DNA of 19,592 nt from Burkholderiaceae bacterium (GTDB taxonomy: Bacteria; Pseudomonadota; Gammaproteobacteria; Burkholderiales; Burkholderiaceae), in assembly GCA_030151165.1 (NCBI GenBank), contig JASLEM010000559.1:1-19592 (forward strand), written 5' to 3'. Positions 1-8,764 of the stretch are shown here, piece by piece. A program made the position numbers and the translations under genes. The notes beneath the pieces are model-generated. The model had not been told where the DNA came from. It worked only from the letters and a program-made list of their open reading frames with translations, and did not search any database. Every line of letters starts with the position of its first letter. Position 1 is the stretch's first letter.

Positions 1-2789
1 ACGAACAGATCATGGGCCTGATCGCGGCGGGCGTCGAAGCCCACGTGGTCGATCGGCCGGGCGGCATCTTCGTGCGCCACGCCGACCAGATCCCGCACGA
101 GGATCGCATCCTGCTGCTGTCGGTCGCGCGCGCCGTGCTGAGCGACCGCCAGGGCTCGCTCGCCGAGCAGCTCAACCGCCGGCTGCGCACCGAGCGCCGC
201 GTCGCGCCGAAGTCGAACCTGCGCCAGTCGCCCGGCCCCGAGCGCCGCCTTGCGCCGTTCGTGCCGAGCCGCACCGCCCGGCCGGACACCAGCGCGCCCC
301 CGCGCCTGCCCACCGGCGACCTCGCCCTGTTCAACGGCTACGGCGGCTACGGCAAGGACGGCAAGGAATACGTCATCGCCCCGCCCGCCGGCGTGCGCAC
401 GCCCGCGCCATGGGCCAACGTCATCGCGAACCCGGACTTCGGCACCGTCATCTCCGAATCCGGCGCGGCCTACACCTGGGCCGAGAACGCGCACGAGTGG
501 CGCCTCACGCCGTGGCACAACGACCCCGTCTCCGACCCGAGCGGCGAGATGTTCTACCTGCGCGACGAGGAGACCGGCGTGGCATGGATGCCCAGCGGCA
601 CTGCGGGCAACGCCGACGGCACGCCGGGCCGCGCGGCCGTCGCGCGCCACGGCTTCGGCTACAGCAGCTTCGACCAGAGCGCGCAGGGCATCCACAGCGA
701 GCTGCTCGTCTTCTGCGCGATCGACGCCCCCGTCAAGTTCTCGGTGCTCACGCTGCGCAACGACTCCGGCCGTGCGCGCCGCGTCAGCGCGACCGGCTAC
801 GTCGAATGGGTGCTGGGCAGCCTGCGCCCGGCGACCGCGCCGCACATCGTCACCGACCACCTCGACGACGGCCCCGCCACCGCGCGCAACCCGTACAGCG
901 GCGATCACGCCGACTACATGGGCTTCTTCGACGTCGACGCCGAGCACCAGCTCGCCGGCAGCATGACCTGCGACCGCACCGAGTTCATCGGCCGCAACGC
1001 GAGCCTCGCCGACCCGGCGGCGCTCAAGCGCGAGCACCTGTCGGGCCGCACTGGCGCGGCGATCGACCCGTGCGCCGCGTTCATGGTGCCGCTCGACCTG
1101 GCCGAGGGCGAGACGCGCACCATTGTCTTCCGCCTGGGCATGGGCAAGAACCATGGCGAGGCCGAGCAGATCGCGCTGAAGTTCCGCGGCGAGGCGATCG
1201 CGGCCGCGGAGTTCGACCGCGTGCTCGCGCACTGGCAGAAGACGCTCGGCGCCGTGCAGGTGCGCACGCCCGACGTCGCGTTCAACTCGCTCGCCAACGG
1301 CTGGCTGCTGTACCAGACCATCGCGTGCCGCCTGTGGGCGCGCAGCGGCTACTACCAGTCCGGCGGCGCGTTCGGCTTCCGCGACCAGCTGCAGGACGCG
1401 ATGGCCCTCGTGCACTCGCGCCCCGAGCTGCTGCGCGCGCAGCTGCTGCTCGCCGCGAGCCGCCAGTTCGAGGAAGGCGACGTGCAGCACTGGTGGCACC
1501 CGCCGCAGGGCCGCGGCGTCCGCACCCACATCAGCGACGACTACCTCTGGCTGCCGATGGCGCTGTGCCGCTACGTGCAGGCGACCGGCGACCGCGCGGT
1601 GCTCGACGTCAAGGTGCCGTTCATCGAGGGCCGGCCGCTGAAGGACGAGGACGAGTCGTACTTCGACATGCCCAACGTCTCGCACCGCACGGGCTCGCTG
1701 TACGAGCACGCCGCGCTAGCCGTCAAGCACGGCCTGCGCCTGGGCGCGCACGGCCTGCCGCTGATGGGTGGCGGCGACTGGAACGACGGCATGAACCTGA
1801 TCGGCGAGCACGGCAAGGGCGAGAGCATCTGGATGGGCTTCTTCCTGTGCGAGGTGCTGCGCGAGTTCTCCACCCTCGCCCGCTCGCGCCACGACGACGC
1901 CTTCGCGCAGACCTGCGAGGACCAGCGCGGCCAGCTCGCCGACGCCCTCGAGACCCACGGCTGGGACGGCGACTGGTACCGGCGCGCGTACTTCGACGAC
2001 GGCACGCCGCTCGGCACGCACACCGGCGTCGAATGCCAGATCGACTCGATCGCGCAGAGCTGGTCGGTGCTCTCGGGCATCGCGCCGCGCGACCGCGCCG
2101 AGCGCGCGCTCGACTCGCTCGCCGCCCGCCTGGTCAACCCGCAGCAGCGCATCGTCAAGCTGCTGGACCCGCCGTTCAACGGCAAGGGCCCGAACCCCGG
2201 ATACATCAGCGGGTATGTGCCGGGCGTGCGCGAGAACGGTGGCCAGTACACGCACGGTGCGATCTGGGCGGCGATGGCGTTCGCGGCCGGCGGCGACGCG
2301 CGCCGCGCGTGGGACGTCGTCGACATGATCAACCCGATCAACCATTCGCGCACGCCGGCGGAGGTCGCGGTCTACAAGGTCGAGCCCTACGTGATGACGG
2401 CCGACGTCTACAGCGTCGCGCCGCACACGGGCCGCGGCGGCTGGAGCTGGTACACGGGCTCGGCGGGCTGGATGTATCGCCTGCTGGTCGAGGCGGTGCT
2501 GGGCCTGCGGCTGGAGTTCGAGGACGGCCAGCCCTCCCTGCTGCTCGACCCGCGCATGCCGCCGCACTGGGCCGGCTTCGAGGTCGACTACACGCACGGC
2601 GCGACGTTCTACCGCCTGCAGTTCAGCCGTGGTGGCGACCATGCCGAGCCGCAGGTCACGCTCGACGGCCGCGCGCTCGGCTCGAGCCGCCTGCCGCTGG
2701 TCGACGACGCGCGCCAGCACAGCGTGCAGATCGCGCTGCCGTCGACCGCGCCGGTGAAGGCGGAGGCGTCGTCGGAGCTGCTGCTGTGA
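1..2789 (+). CDS. ndvB: Cyclic beta-1,2-glucan synthase, C-terminal part (5' truncated by window edge)
   Basis: The reading frame is open from base 3 and enters from upstream, so the ATG at 12 is internal. About 928 residues are present; the family is usually about 2,800. The first ~60 residues ([17 protein letters not shown]) match the linker before the phosphorylase domain. The rest is a GH94 (old GT36) domain: [13 protein letters not shown] and [12 protein letters not shown] near its start, then the (alpha/alpha)6 barrel with [10 protein letters not shown] (codons about 1767-1796), whose DWND aspartate at 1785-1787 is the expected catalytic acid. In NdvB the membrane-bound N-terminal part makes the beta-1,2-glucan chain from UDP-glucose, and this domain trims chain length by phosphorolysis. 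The product is a periplasmic osmoregulated glucan. Domain order and motifs make the family very likely. Whether the missing N-terminal half is intact cannot be seen. Confidence 0.93.
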   Translation, partial: EQIMGLIAAGVEAHVVDRPGGIFVRHADQIPHEDRILLLSVARAVLSDRQGSLAEQLNRRLRTERRVAPKSNLRQSPGPERRLAPFVPSRTARPDTSAPPRLPTGDLALFNGYGGYGKDGKEYVIAPPAGVRTPAPWANVIANPDFGTVISESGAAYTWAENAHEWRLTPWHNDPVSDPSGEMFYLRDEETGVAWMPSGTAGNADGTPGRAAVARHGFGYSSFDQSAQGIHSELLVFCAIDAPVKFSVLTLRNDSGRARRVSATGYVEWVLGSLRPATAPHIVTDHLDDGPATARNPYSGDHADYMGFFDVDAEHQLAGSMTCDRTEFIGRNASLADPAALKREHLSGRTGAAIDPCAAFMVPLDLAEGETRTIVFRLGMGKNHGEAEQIALKFRGEAIAAAEFDRVLAHWQKTLGAVQVRTPDVAFNSLANGWLLYQTIACRLWARSGYYQSGGAFGFRDQLQDAMALVHSRPELLRAQLLLAASRQFEEGDVQHWWHPPQGRGVRTHISDDYLWLPMALCRYVQATGDRAVLDVKVPFIEGRPLKDEDESYFDMPNVSHRTGSLYEHAALAVKHGLRLGAHGLPLMGGGDWNDGMNLIGEHGKGESIWMGFFLCEVLREFSTLARSRHDDAFAQTCEDQRGQLADALETHGWDGDWYRRAYFDDGTPLGTHTGVECQIDSIAQSWSVLSGIAPRDRAERALDSLAARLVNPQQRIVKLLDPPFNGKGPNPGYISGYVPGVRENGGQYTHGAIWAAMAFAAGGDARRAWDVVDMINPINHSRTPAEVAVYKVEPYVMTADVYSVAPHTGRGGWSWYTGSAGWMYRLLVEAVLGLRLEFEDGQPSLLLDPRMPPHWAGFEVDYTHGATFYRLQFSRGGDHAEPQVTLDGRALGSSRLPLVDDARQHSVQIALPSTAPVKAEASSELLL

Positions 2790-2878
2790 CGCGGAGGCCG
2801 CGGGCGCGTCGACGCGGTCACCCGGCCATCGGCGCGCGGGCCGCCGCGTCGATCGAGGCGCGCCGGGCCGGCTGACCC

Positions 2879-2908
2879 GCGGGCCGGCCTCGCGCGAGGC
2901 TCGCCCGC
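2879..2908 (+). terminator. Hairpin downstream of ndvB, possible terminator
   Basis: GCGGGC (2879-2884) pairs with GCCCGC (2903-2908) around a 2x2 internal loop and a perfect 14-base palindrome, GCCTCGCGCGAGGC (2887-2900). It lies 90 bases after the ndvB stop. There is no U-tract, so it may be a Rho-dependent or 3'-stabilising hairpin rather than an intrinsic terminator. Confidence 0.35.
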
Positions 2909-2970
2909 CTGTGCGAGCCGGCGGATCGCCATCCCCCAACGGGGGTGCGTCGACGACGAGCGGCTGCGGC

Positions 2971-2976
2971 TATCCT
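2971..2976 (+). promoter_or_regulatory. Candidate -10 box for the exported protein gene
   Basis: TATCCT lies 38 bases before the ATG at 3015. The -35 region about 16-17 bases upstream (around GTCGAC) is poor. Just upstream is a short CCCCC-AAC-GGGGG hairpin (2934-2946). This is a weak call; the rest of the 2790-3014 gap shows no gene. Confidence 0.3.
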
Positions 2977-3014
2977 GTCGCCCTTTCGCGTTCCACCACC
3001 CCCGGATCCTCGTC

Positions 3015-3758
3015 ATGAAGCGCCTGATCGCCCTGCTCTGCCTCGCCGCCTGCCACGCGCTGGCGCCGGCCGCCTCCGTCCCGGCATCGCCCCGACCCGA
3101 GCGCGACGCCGTCCTCGACGCCGCGCGCCCCATCGCGGAGCGGATGGCCGGGCAGCCGGTGAAGTTCCGGATGGCGCTGTTCAACATCGACGCGTCGTGG
3201 GCGCTGATCTTCGGCAAGCTCGTGAGCCCCGCGGGCGGCGATCTCGACTGGACGCTCGCGAAGGGCTGCGACCCGCACGACGACAAGTCGATGATGGTGC
3301 TCGCGCGCAAGATCGACGACCGCTGGACGATCAAGGACATCGACATCTGCGACGGCGAGCCCGCCTACTGGCACGTCGACGAACTGGACAAGCTCGGCTT
3401 TCCCTGCGACCTGTACCGCGGGCTGGAGGTCGCCGGCGCCGTCAACCCGCTGTCGCCGCTCGAGCAGTGCAAGGGCTACCGCGAGAAGCGGCTCGCGCCG
3501 CCGACCCCGGAGGCCGCGAAGCCGTGCGAGGAACTCGCGACCGAGATCGTGCGGAGCGACCGCGCGACGCCGCTGATCGACACCGACTCCATCGAGCGCG
3601 TGGCGACGTGGCGGGCCGCGTCCTGCGGCGAGCCGCCGATCGGCGACGGCCAGGTCGTCGCGCTCTGCAACGCGAAGACCAAGGACGGCGGCCACGTCTT
3701 CTACTGGAAGAAGCGGCTCAAGGGCGAGCTCGTCAACGGGTTGGCGACCTGCCCGTGA
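3015..3758 (+). CDS. Exported protein of unknown function (possible lipoprotein)
   Basis: 247 residues. The N-terminus has two basic residues, then LIALLCLAAC and an Ala/Pro-rich stretch ending APAAS. It fits either a short Sec signal cleaved after about residue 20, or a lipoprotein signal with lipobox LAAC (Cys13). The mature part is soluble, carries about nine further cysteines (for example GCDPHDDK, DICDGEP, FPCDL, EQCKGY, SCGEPP, TCP at the C-terminus), and may be disulphide-bonded in the periplasm. I do not recognise the family. The start is the only ATG that keeps the whole signal sequence; the Shine-Dalgarno is weak. It converges on the export operon at 3789 across a 30-base gap. Confidence 0.8.
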   Translation: MKRLIALLCLAACHALAPAASVPASPRPERDAVLDAARPIAERMAGQPVKFRMALFNIDASWALIFGKLVSPAGGDLDWTLAKGCDPHDDKSMMVLARKIDDRWTIKDIDICDGEPAYWHVDELDKLGFPCDLYRGLEVAGAVNPLSPLEQCKGYREKRLAPPTPEAAKPCEELATEIVRSDRATPLIDTDSIERVATWRAASCGEPPIGDGQVVALCNAKTKDGGHVFYWKKRLKGELVNGLATCP

Positions 3759-3791
3759 GCGGCGCCGGCCTGGCCCGGGCCTGCCCGCTCA
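3756..3791. terminator. Bidirectional hairpin made from both convergent stop codons
   Basis: TGAGCGG (3756-3762) and CCGCTCA (3785-3791) are perfect complements, and each arm contains the TGA stop of one of the two convergent genes. The loop holds a second GC-rich stem (GGCCC/GGGCC). There is no U-tract in either direction, so it probably blocks read-through or protects 3' ends rather than acting as a strong intrinsic terminator. Confidence 0.45.
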
Positions 3792-5138
3792 CAGCTCCCG
3801 CAACGCGGCCGTCACCGGCATCCGCGCCGCCCGCACCGCCGGGAACAGCCCGCCGATGAAGCCGATCGCGAGCGCCCATTTGAGGCCCGTCCACAGCAGC
3901 TCGGGCGTCACGCGCAGCTCGAAGTTGAGCTTGCCGACCGCGCCGCCGGCGAGCGTCGAGGCCTGGTAGCCGTTGAAGATCGCCCACGCGATCAGGCCGC
4001 CCGCGAGCCCGCCGATCAGCGCGAGCAGCATCGTCTCCAGCATCACCGCGACCACGACCGGCAGGCCGGCGAAGCCGATCGCGCGCAGCGTCGCGATCTC
4101 GCGCGCGCGCGCCGCGACCGCCGCGAACATCGTGTTGAGCGCGCCGACCATCGCGCCGATCCCCATGATCGTGCCGACGACGATGCCGATGATGCGGATC
4201 ACCTTGGTCATGCCTTCGGACTGCTTGCTGAAGTAGTCCATCGTCGTCGCGACGTCGACCTTCAGCTGCGGGTTCGACTCGAGCGCCGTCTTGAACGCGG
4301 CGAAGTCCTTCGGGTCGGCGAGCCGCACCGTGACCGACGCGCGGCTGCTGCCGCGGCGGTAGGTGTCGGCGACGACGGCCGCGTCGGCCCACACCTCGGA
4401 CTCCAGCGCGTCGCCCGACGCGAAGATGCCCGCGACCTTCCACACCTGGTTGCCGAGCCGCACCTCGTGGCCGGGGATCATGCCGGCGAACTGGCGTGCC
4501 GCGCCGCGGCCGACGATCAGCTCGCGCAGGCCGTTGCCGTAACGCTGCCCCTCGACGATCTTCACCTGCGGCCGGATCGCGTACGCCTGCTCGCCGACGC
4601 CGCGCAGTTGCACGCTGCCCTCGTCGTCGGGGCCGCCGCCCTTGAGCGGCAGGTTGGCGGCGACGACGAGCTCCGGCGACGCCAGCGGCTCGCCCTTGGC
4701 GTCGCGCGCGATGCCCGCGGCCTGCGCGACCTGCGTGACGCTGTCGCGGTCCATCACCGACATCACCTCCGACGCGGACGCGCCGCGCATCACGATCGCC
4801 GTGTCGGCGCTGCCCGTCTTGCGCAGCGTCTCGCCGTAGCCCTCGGCCATCGACAGCAACGCCACCAGCACGCCCACCACGCCGGCGATGCCCACGACGA
4901 TGACCGCCGACGAGCCGAGCCGCTGCGTCAGCGTGCTGATGCCGACGTTGGCGACCGACGCCGCCTGCCGCCCGCGCCGCGTGAGCAGCAGCCACGCCGC
5001 GATCAGCACGGCGAGCACGATCGCGCCCGGCCACGGCAGCATCACCCAGCCGACCAGCACGGCGACCATGAACAGCAGCCAGCCCACTGCCACCGCGACG
5101 CCGAACGACAGCTGCTTGAGATCCTTGAGGAAGTCCAT
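3789..5138 (-). CDS. ABC transporter permease (FtsX/MacB fold) with extra N-terminal membrane hairpin
   Basis: 449 residues. Two extra TM helices (about residues 12-31 and 34-53) and a basic RRGRQ stretch precede the usual FtsX layout: one TM near residue 75-95, a ~210-residue periplasmic MacB-PCD-like domain, then three TMs (about 315-335, 356-388, 415-435). AAVAARAREIATLRAIGF after the second core TM is the coupling segment that contacts the ATPase. It starts 11 bases after the upstream permease gene with an AAGGGA ribosome site overlapping that gene's TGA. It is the last gene of the operon. It probably forms a heterodimer with the 5150-6313 permease to drive adaptor-linked export by the mechanotransmission used by MacB/LolCE-type systems. 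The substrate cannot be predicted. Confidence 0.88.
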   Translation of the reverse strand: MDFLKDLKQLSFGVAVAVGWLLFMVAVLVGWVMLPWPGAIVLAVLIAAWLLLTRRGRQAASVANVGISTLTQRLGSSAVIVVGIAGVVGVLVALLSMAEGYGETLRKTGSADTAIVMRGASASEVMSVMDRDSVTQVAQAAGIARDAKGEPLASPELVVAANLPLKGGGPDDEGSVQLRGVGEQAYAIRPQVKIVEGQRYGNGLRELIVGRGAARQFAGMIPGHEVRLGNQVWKVAGIFASGDALESEVWADAAVVADTYRRGSSRASVTVRLADPKDFAAFKTALESNPQLKVDVATTMDYFSKQSEGMTKVIRIIGIVVGTIMGIGAMVGALNTMFAAVAARAREIATLRAIGFAGLPVVVAVMLETMLLALIGGLAGGLIAWAIFNGYQASTLAGGAVGKLNFELRVTPELLWTGLKWALAIGFIGGLFPAVRAARMPVTAALREL

Positions 5139-5149
5139 CGCAGTCCCTT

Positions 5150-6313
5150 TCAGCGACGCAGCGCGTCGACGATGTTCAGGCGCATCGCGCTCATCGCGGG
5201 CAGCACGCCCACGATCACGCCGAACAGCGCCATCAGCCCGACGCCCAGCACCCAGCTGTCGGCGCCCACGCGCGGCAGGTTGAGGATGCCGCCGCTGCCG
5301 GCGCTCACGATCGGGATCAGCACGCTCGCGAGCCCGAGCCCGAGCACGCCGCCGATCACGAGCAGCAGCACCGACTCGGCCAGCACCATCGCGAGCACGC
5401 TGCGGTCGGTGAAGCCGATCGTCTTCATCACCGCGAGCTCGCTCGTGCGCTCGCGCACCGCCTGCATCATCGTGTTGCCCGAGAGCAGCAGCAGCGTGAA
5501 GAACACGGCGCCCATGATGGAGCCGACGATCAGGCCGATGTCGGCCAGTTGCTTGACCCAGTTCGCGGTCGCCGCCTGCTCGGTCTGCGAGCGCGTCTCG
5601 TGGTCGGAGTTCGCCGACAGCGCGTCGATGGCCTTGGCGACGGCGTCGGTGCGGCTGACGTCGGTCACGCGCGTCACGTACCAGCCGACGTTGCCGTGGT
5701 TGAACGGCGTCGTGTCGTCGAAGTACTTCCAGTTCAGCAGGAACATCTGGTCGAAGAAGCCGCCGGATTTCTTGTCGGTCGAATGGATGATGCCGACGAT
5801 GTCGAACTGCCAGTTCTTGTTGCCTTCGTGGTCTGGGAAGATCGTCGACTGCAGCGGGACATGGTCGCCCACCTTCCAGTGGAACTTCTGCGCCAGCTTC
5901 TCGCCGACCAGCGCGCCGGTGCGCGTCGCGAGGAAGGTCTTCCGTTCGGCATCGCTGACCGACATCTCGGGATACAGGTCGAGGTAGTTCGGCGCCACCG
6001 CGAAGCTGAACACCGCGTTGTGCGGATCCTGGTACGCGCCGCCGAACCAGTTCGCGAACGTCACGTCCTTCACGCCGGGCACCTGCGCGATCTGCGCCTC
6101 GAGCGACGACGGCAGCGTCTGGATGAACGAGAGCTTCGAGCCGACCTGCAGCCGCTGCGCGCCGTTGGCGCTCTGGCCGGCCTGCGCGAACGACAGCCGC
6201 ACCGCGTCCAGCATGCCGAACAGCAGGAAGGCCGCGATGATCGAGACGAGCGTGAGGAAGGTGCGCGTCTTGCGGCGGAACAGCGCCGCCCAGACGAGGT
6301 GGAGGTATTTCAT
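5150..6313 (-). CDS. ABC transporter permease (FtsX/DevC-like)
   Basis: 387 residues. TM1 is at about 18-38, followed by a ~215-residue periplasmic domain (RLQVGSKLSFIQTLPSSLEAQIAQ...) and three TMs at about 258-278, 305-335 and 353-375. VRERTSELAVMKTIGF after TM2 is the conserved coupling segment of FtsX permeases. The start ATG at 6311-6313 is fixed by GAGGAG 7 bases upstream, which overlaps the TGA of the ATPase gene. The layout ATPase then permease with an upstream adaptor resembles DevBCA and MacAB exporters, but here the permease role is split over two different genes. It probably pairs with the 3789-5138 product. Confidence 0.9.
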   Translation of the reverse strand: MKYLHLVWAALFRRKTRTFLTLVSIIAAFLLFGMLDAVRLSFAQAGQSANGAQRLQVGSKLSFIQTLPSSLEAQIAQVPGVKDVTFANWFGGAYQDPHNAVFSFAVAPNYLDLYPEMSVSDAERKTFLATRTGALVGEKLAQKFHWKVGDHVPLQSTIFPDHEGNKNWQFDIVGIIHSTDKKSGGFFDQMFLLNWKYFDDTTPFNHGNVGWYVTRVTDVSRTDAVAKAIDALSANSDHETRSQTEQAATANWVKQLADIGLIVGSIMGAVFFTLLLLSGNTMMQAVRERTSELAVMKTIGFTDRSVLAMVLAESVLLLVIGGVLGLGLASVLIPIVSAGSGGILNLPRVGADSWVLGVGLMALFGVIVGVLPAMSAMRLNIVDALRR

Positions 6314-6323
6314 GGCCGGCTCC

Positions 6324-7010
6324 TCAGACGACGAGGTTCTCGACCAGCGTGCCCTTGTCGAGATCCAGCGTGCTGTTGGCGTACTCCGCCGCCTTCGGGT
6401 CGTGGGTGACCATCAGGATCGTCTTGCCGTGGTCGCGGTTCAGCGCGCGCAGCAGCGCCAGCACCTCCTCGGCGGACTGGCGGTCGAGGTCGCCGGTCGG
6501 CTCGTCGCACACCAGCAGCTTCGGGTCGGAGACGATCGCGCGCGCGATCGACACGCGCTGCTGCTGGCCGCCCGACAGCTCGGTCGGCTTGTGGCTCGCG
6601 CGGTCGGCGAGGCCGACCAGCTGCAGCGCGATCGACGCGCGCTTGCGGCGCTCGGCGGCCGACAGCTTCGTGAGCAGCAGCGGCAGCTCCACGTTGCGCT
6701 GCGCGGAGAGCGTGGGCATCAGGTTGTAGAACTGGAACACGAAGCCGACCTGCGACGCGCGCCAGCGCGCGAGCGCGGTGGCGCCGAGCTGGTCGATGCG
6801 TTGCCCGCCGACGGTGATGCTGCCGCCGGACGGCAGGTCGAGCCCGCCGATCAGGTTCAGCAGCGTCGTCTTGCCCGAGCCCGACGGCCCCATCAGCGCG
6901 AGGAAATCGCCCTCGGCGATGTCGAGGTTGATGTGGTGGAGCACCTCCACCTTCTGCTTGCCGCGTTCGTACAGCTTCGAGACATCGCGGATTTCGATCA
7001 ACGTGGCCAT
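6324..7010 (-). CDS. ABC transporter ATP-binding subunit (MacB/LolD/DevA type)
   Basis: 228 residues, the normal size for this class. All motifs are present: Walker A GPSGSGKTT (41-49), Q-loop VFQFYNL (Q93), signature LSGGQQQR (145-152), Walker B LLVCDE with PTGDLD (165-176), H-loop VTHDP (H203). The ATG at 7008-7010 has GGAG 9 bases upstream. It is the second gene of the operon, 66 bases after the adaptor and 10 bases before the first permease, and should power both permeases from the cytoplasmic side. Family is certain; naming as macB or lolD would be overcalling. Confidence 0.95.
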   Translation of the reverse strand: MATLIEIRDVSKLYERGKQKVEVLHHINLDIAEGDFLALMGPSGSGKTTLLNLIGGLDLPSGGSITVGGQRIDQLGATALARWRASQVGFVFQFYNLMPTLSAQRNVELPLLLTKLSAAERRKRASIALQLVGLADRASHKPTELSGGQQQRVSIARAIVSDPKLLVCDEPTGDLDRQSAEEVLALLRALNRDHGKTILMVTHDPKAAEYANSTLDLDKGTLVENLVV

Positions 7011-7076
7011 GGGTGCTCTCCAAGTCGTTGTGGAGCGGCGGCGGGCCTCGTGGACGCGCCGTCGCCGTGAGGGACA

Positions 7077-8396
7077 TCAGTGCGTCGCGTCGTCGGTCGA
7101 GACGTTGGCGCCATCGCCGAGGCCGGCGGGCGGCGACAGTATGACGCGGTCGCCGGCGTCGACGGCGTCCGGCAGCAGCTTCATCGTGCCGACGTCCCGC
7201 GGCGCCGAGGCGACGCGCCGCAGCTGCGCCTTGCCGTCGCGCACGACGAAGACGGCGGCGTGGCCGTCGCGCTCGGTGATCGCCTGCGCCGGCACCAGGA
7301 CGCCGTGCAGCGGCGCGGCGGTCGCGGCCGGCTGCTTCGAGGCGAGGAAGGACACGCGCACGCCGATGTCGGGCACGAGGCGGGCGTCCTTCTGTTCGAG
7401 CGCGACGCGCACCTTGACGGTCGCCTTGCCGCGATCCGCCGCGGGCACGACCGCGATCACGTGGGCCGGGATCTTCCAGTCCGGGTAGGCGTCGAGCACG
7501 GCCTCGCACGGCATGTCAGCCTTGACCTGGCCGATGTAGGCCTCGTTGACGTCGACGTCGACCTCGAGCGAGTCCATGTCGACGATCGTGCCGACGCCGG
7601 TGCGCGTGAAGCCGCCGCCGGCCGACAGCGGCGAGACGATCTCGCCGACCTGCGCGGCCTTGTCGGTGATGACGCCTGCGAACGGCGCGCGGACGACGGC
7701 GTAGTCGAGGTTGACCTGCGCCTGCGCGAGCTGCGCGCCTGCGGCGTCGGCCTCGCGGCGGCGCGACTCGAGCTGCGCGGCGTCGAGCGCGGCCGTCGTG
7801 CGCGCCTGCTCGCCGGACTGGCGCGTGGCCATGCCGGCGGTGGCGAGCTCGGTCTGGCGCTTCTCGTCGGCCTGTGCCTGCACGAGCTGCGCCTGCGCCA
7901 GGACGATCTGCGATTGCGCGCTCTGCAGGTTCGCCTGCGCCGCGTTGACGGCGGCGCGCAGCGCGCTGTCGTCCAGGCGCGCGAGCACCTGGCCTTTCGC
8001 GACGTGGTCGCCCTCCTCGATCAGCACCTCGGTCAGCGTGCCGGTGATCTGCGCCGAGACCGTGGCGCTGCGGCGCGCGGTGACGTAGCCCGTCGCCTGC
8101 AGCACGGCCGCCGCGCTGCTGCCCGAGACCGGCGCCACGGCGACCGCCGTCTGCACCGCGACCGGCCGCGAGCCGAGCCACCACCACGCGGCACCGGCGG
8201 CGACCGCGAGCACGACCACTCCGCCCGCCACCGGCCAGATCCAGCGCGGCGGACCGCCGCCTTCGTCTCGATGGCTGCCGTCGATGCGCAATTCTTTCAA
8301 CAGGTTCGCGTCGATTTGAGTGACCCCGAAAGTTGTGGAAGGCCCGGGTGGACGACCCGAAAGCGACGCGATCATACAAGCCGGACCGGGCGTCAT
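7077..8396 (-). CDS. Periplasmic adaptor subunit of ABC efflux (MacA/HlyD family)
   Basis: Up to 439 residues. There is one N-terminal TM (IWPVAGGVVVLAVAAGAAWWW), a lipoyl half-motif (GTLTEVLIEEGDHVAKGQVLARLDD), a long coiled-coil hairpin rich in Ala/Gln/Glu, the second lipoyl half (VRAPFAGVITDKAAQVGEIVSP) and a beta-barrel domain. It would link the permeases to an outer-membrane channel (TolC type, not in this window). The start is uncertain. The two ATGs at 8396 and 8375 overlap a TATGAT -10-like box (8371-8376). Family-like sequence begins at IDANLLKELRID, where ATC (8313-8315) has GGGG 8 bases upstream; TTG at 8298-8300 is another option. The coordinates use the longest frame. Confidence 0.9.
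   Translation of the reverse strand: MTPGPACMIASLSGRPPGPSTTFGVTQIDANLLKELRIDGSHRDEGGGPPRWIWPVAGGVVVLAVAAGAAWWWLGSRPVAVQTAVAVAPVSGSSAAAVLQATGYVTARRSATVSAQITGTLTEVLIEEGDHVAKGQVLARLDDSALRAAVNAAQANLQSAQSQIVLAQAQLVQAQADEKRQTELATAGMATRQSGEQARTTAALDAAQLESRRREADAAGAQLAQAQVNLDYAVVRAPFAGVITDKAAQVGEIVSPLSAGGGFTRTGVGTIVDMDSLEVDVDVNEAYIGQVKADMPCEAVLDAYPDWKIPAHVIAVVPAADRGKATVKVRVALEQKDARLVPDIGVRVSFLASKQPAATAAPLHGVLVPAQAITERDGHAAVFVVRDGKAQLRRVASAPRDVGTMKLLPDAVDAGDRVILSPPAGLGDGANVSTDDATH
8371..8376 (-). promoter_or_regulatory. Candidate -10 box of the export operon
   Basis: TATGAT on the minus strand, preceded by TTG. No clear -35 is seen 17-18 bases upstream. If used, transcription would start near 8364, inside the longest open frame of the adaptor, which would force a start codon downstream (near 8315 or 8300). 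Confidence 0.4.
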
Positions 8397-8459
8397 CGCC
8401 AGCCCCGGCGACGAACCGACAGCCGGACGCCGCCAATCGACGGCAGGCGTCGCGAGACG

Positions 8460-8487
8460 AAAAAAATCCCGGCGCGAGGGCCGGGAT
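8460..8487 (-). terminator. Intrinsic terminator of the CsbD gene
   Basis: On the minus strand an 8-bp perfect stem (ATCCCGGC/GCCGGGAT, 8466-8473 with 8480-8487) and a 6-base loop are followed by seven T. It lies about 45 bases after the CsbD stop and separates that gene from the export operon. Confidence 0.88.
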
Positions 8488-8531
8488 CGGAGGGGGTCGC
8501 GCCGCGATGGCGCGTGGGAGGAACGACGGGC

Positions 8532-8717
8532 TCAGGCCTTGTCGATCCCCGCCTTGACCTTTTCCTTGGCGTCGCCGTAGGCCGCCTGGGTCTTGCCCTT
8601 CGCCTTGTCGACGAGGCCTTCGCCCTGCAGCCTCTCGTTGCCGACCACCTTGCCGGCAGCCTGCTTGATCGCGCCCTTGGCTTCGGTGGCGCGGCCTTGC
8701 ACCTGGTCCTTGTTCAT
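8532..8717 (-). CDS. CsbD-family stress protein
   Basis: 61 residues, typical CsbD size. MNKDQVQGRATEAKGAIKQ and AGKVVGNERLQGEG, DKAKGKTQAAYGD match the family, a small, charged, soluble helical protein induced by general stress in many bacteria; its molecular role is unknown. The start at 8715-8717 has an excellent AAGGAG site 6 bases upstream; the longer open frame upstream is not coding. It follows the 25-residue peptide gene after 47 bases that contain a strong hairpin, and ends at the U-tract terminator at 8460-8487. It is probably co-transcribed with the peptide gene. Confidence 0.93.
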   Translation of the reverse strand: MNKDQVQGRATEAKGAIKQAAGKVVGNERLQGEGLVDKAKGKTQAAYGDAKEKVKAGIDKA

Positions 8718-8737
8718 GACGAGCTCCTTGTAGGAAG

Positions 8738-8764
8738 GTCGGCTCCGACGCAGCGTCGGCCGAC
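8738..8764 (-). other. Intercistronic hairpin between the small peptide gene and CsbD
   Basis: GTCGGC plus CGAC pair with GTCG plus GCCGAC (ten pairs, one two-base bulge, loop of five). It begins directly after the stop codon of the 25-residue gene. With no U-tract it is more likely an mRNA processing/stability element or partial terminator that sets the CsbD:peptide ratio. Confidence 0.5.

Noticed and set aside
1716..2939. Long minus-strand frame opposite the GH94 domain and the following gap
   Set aside because: No recognisable domain, composition of an antisense shadow, and no ribosome site.
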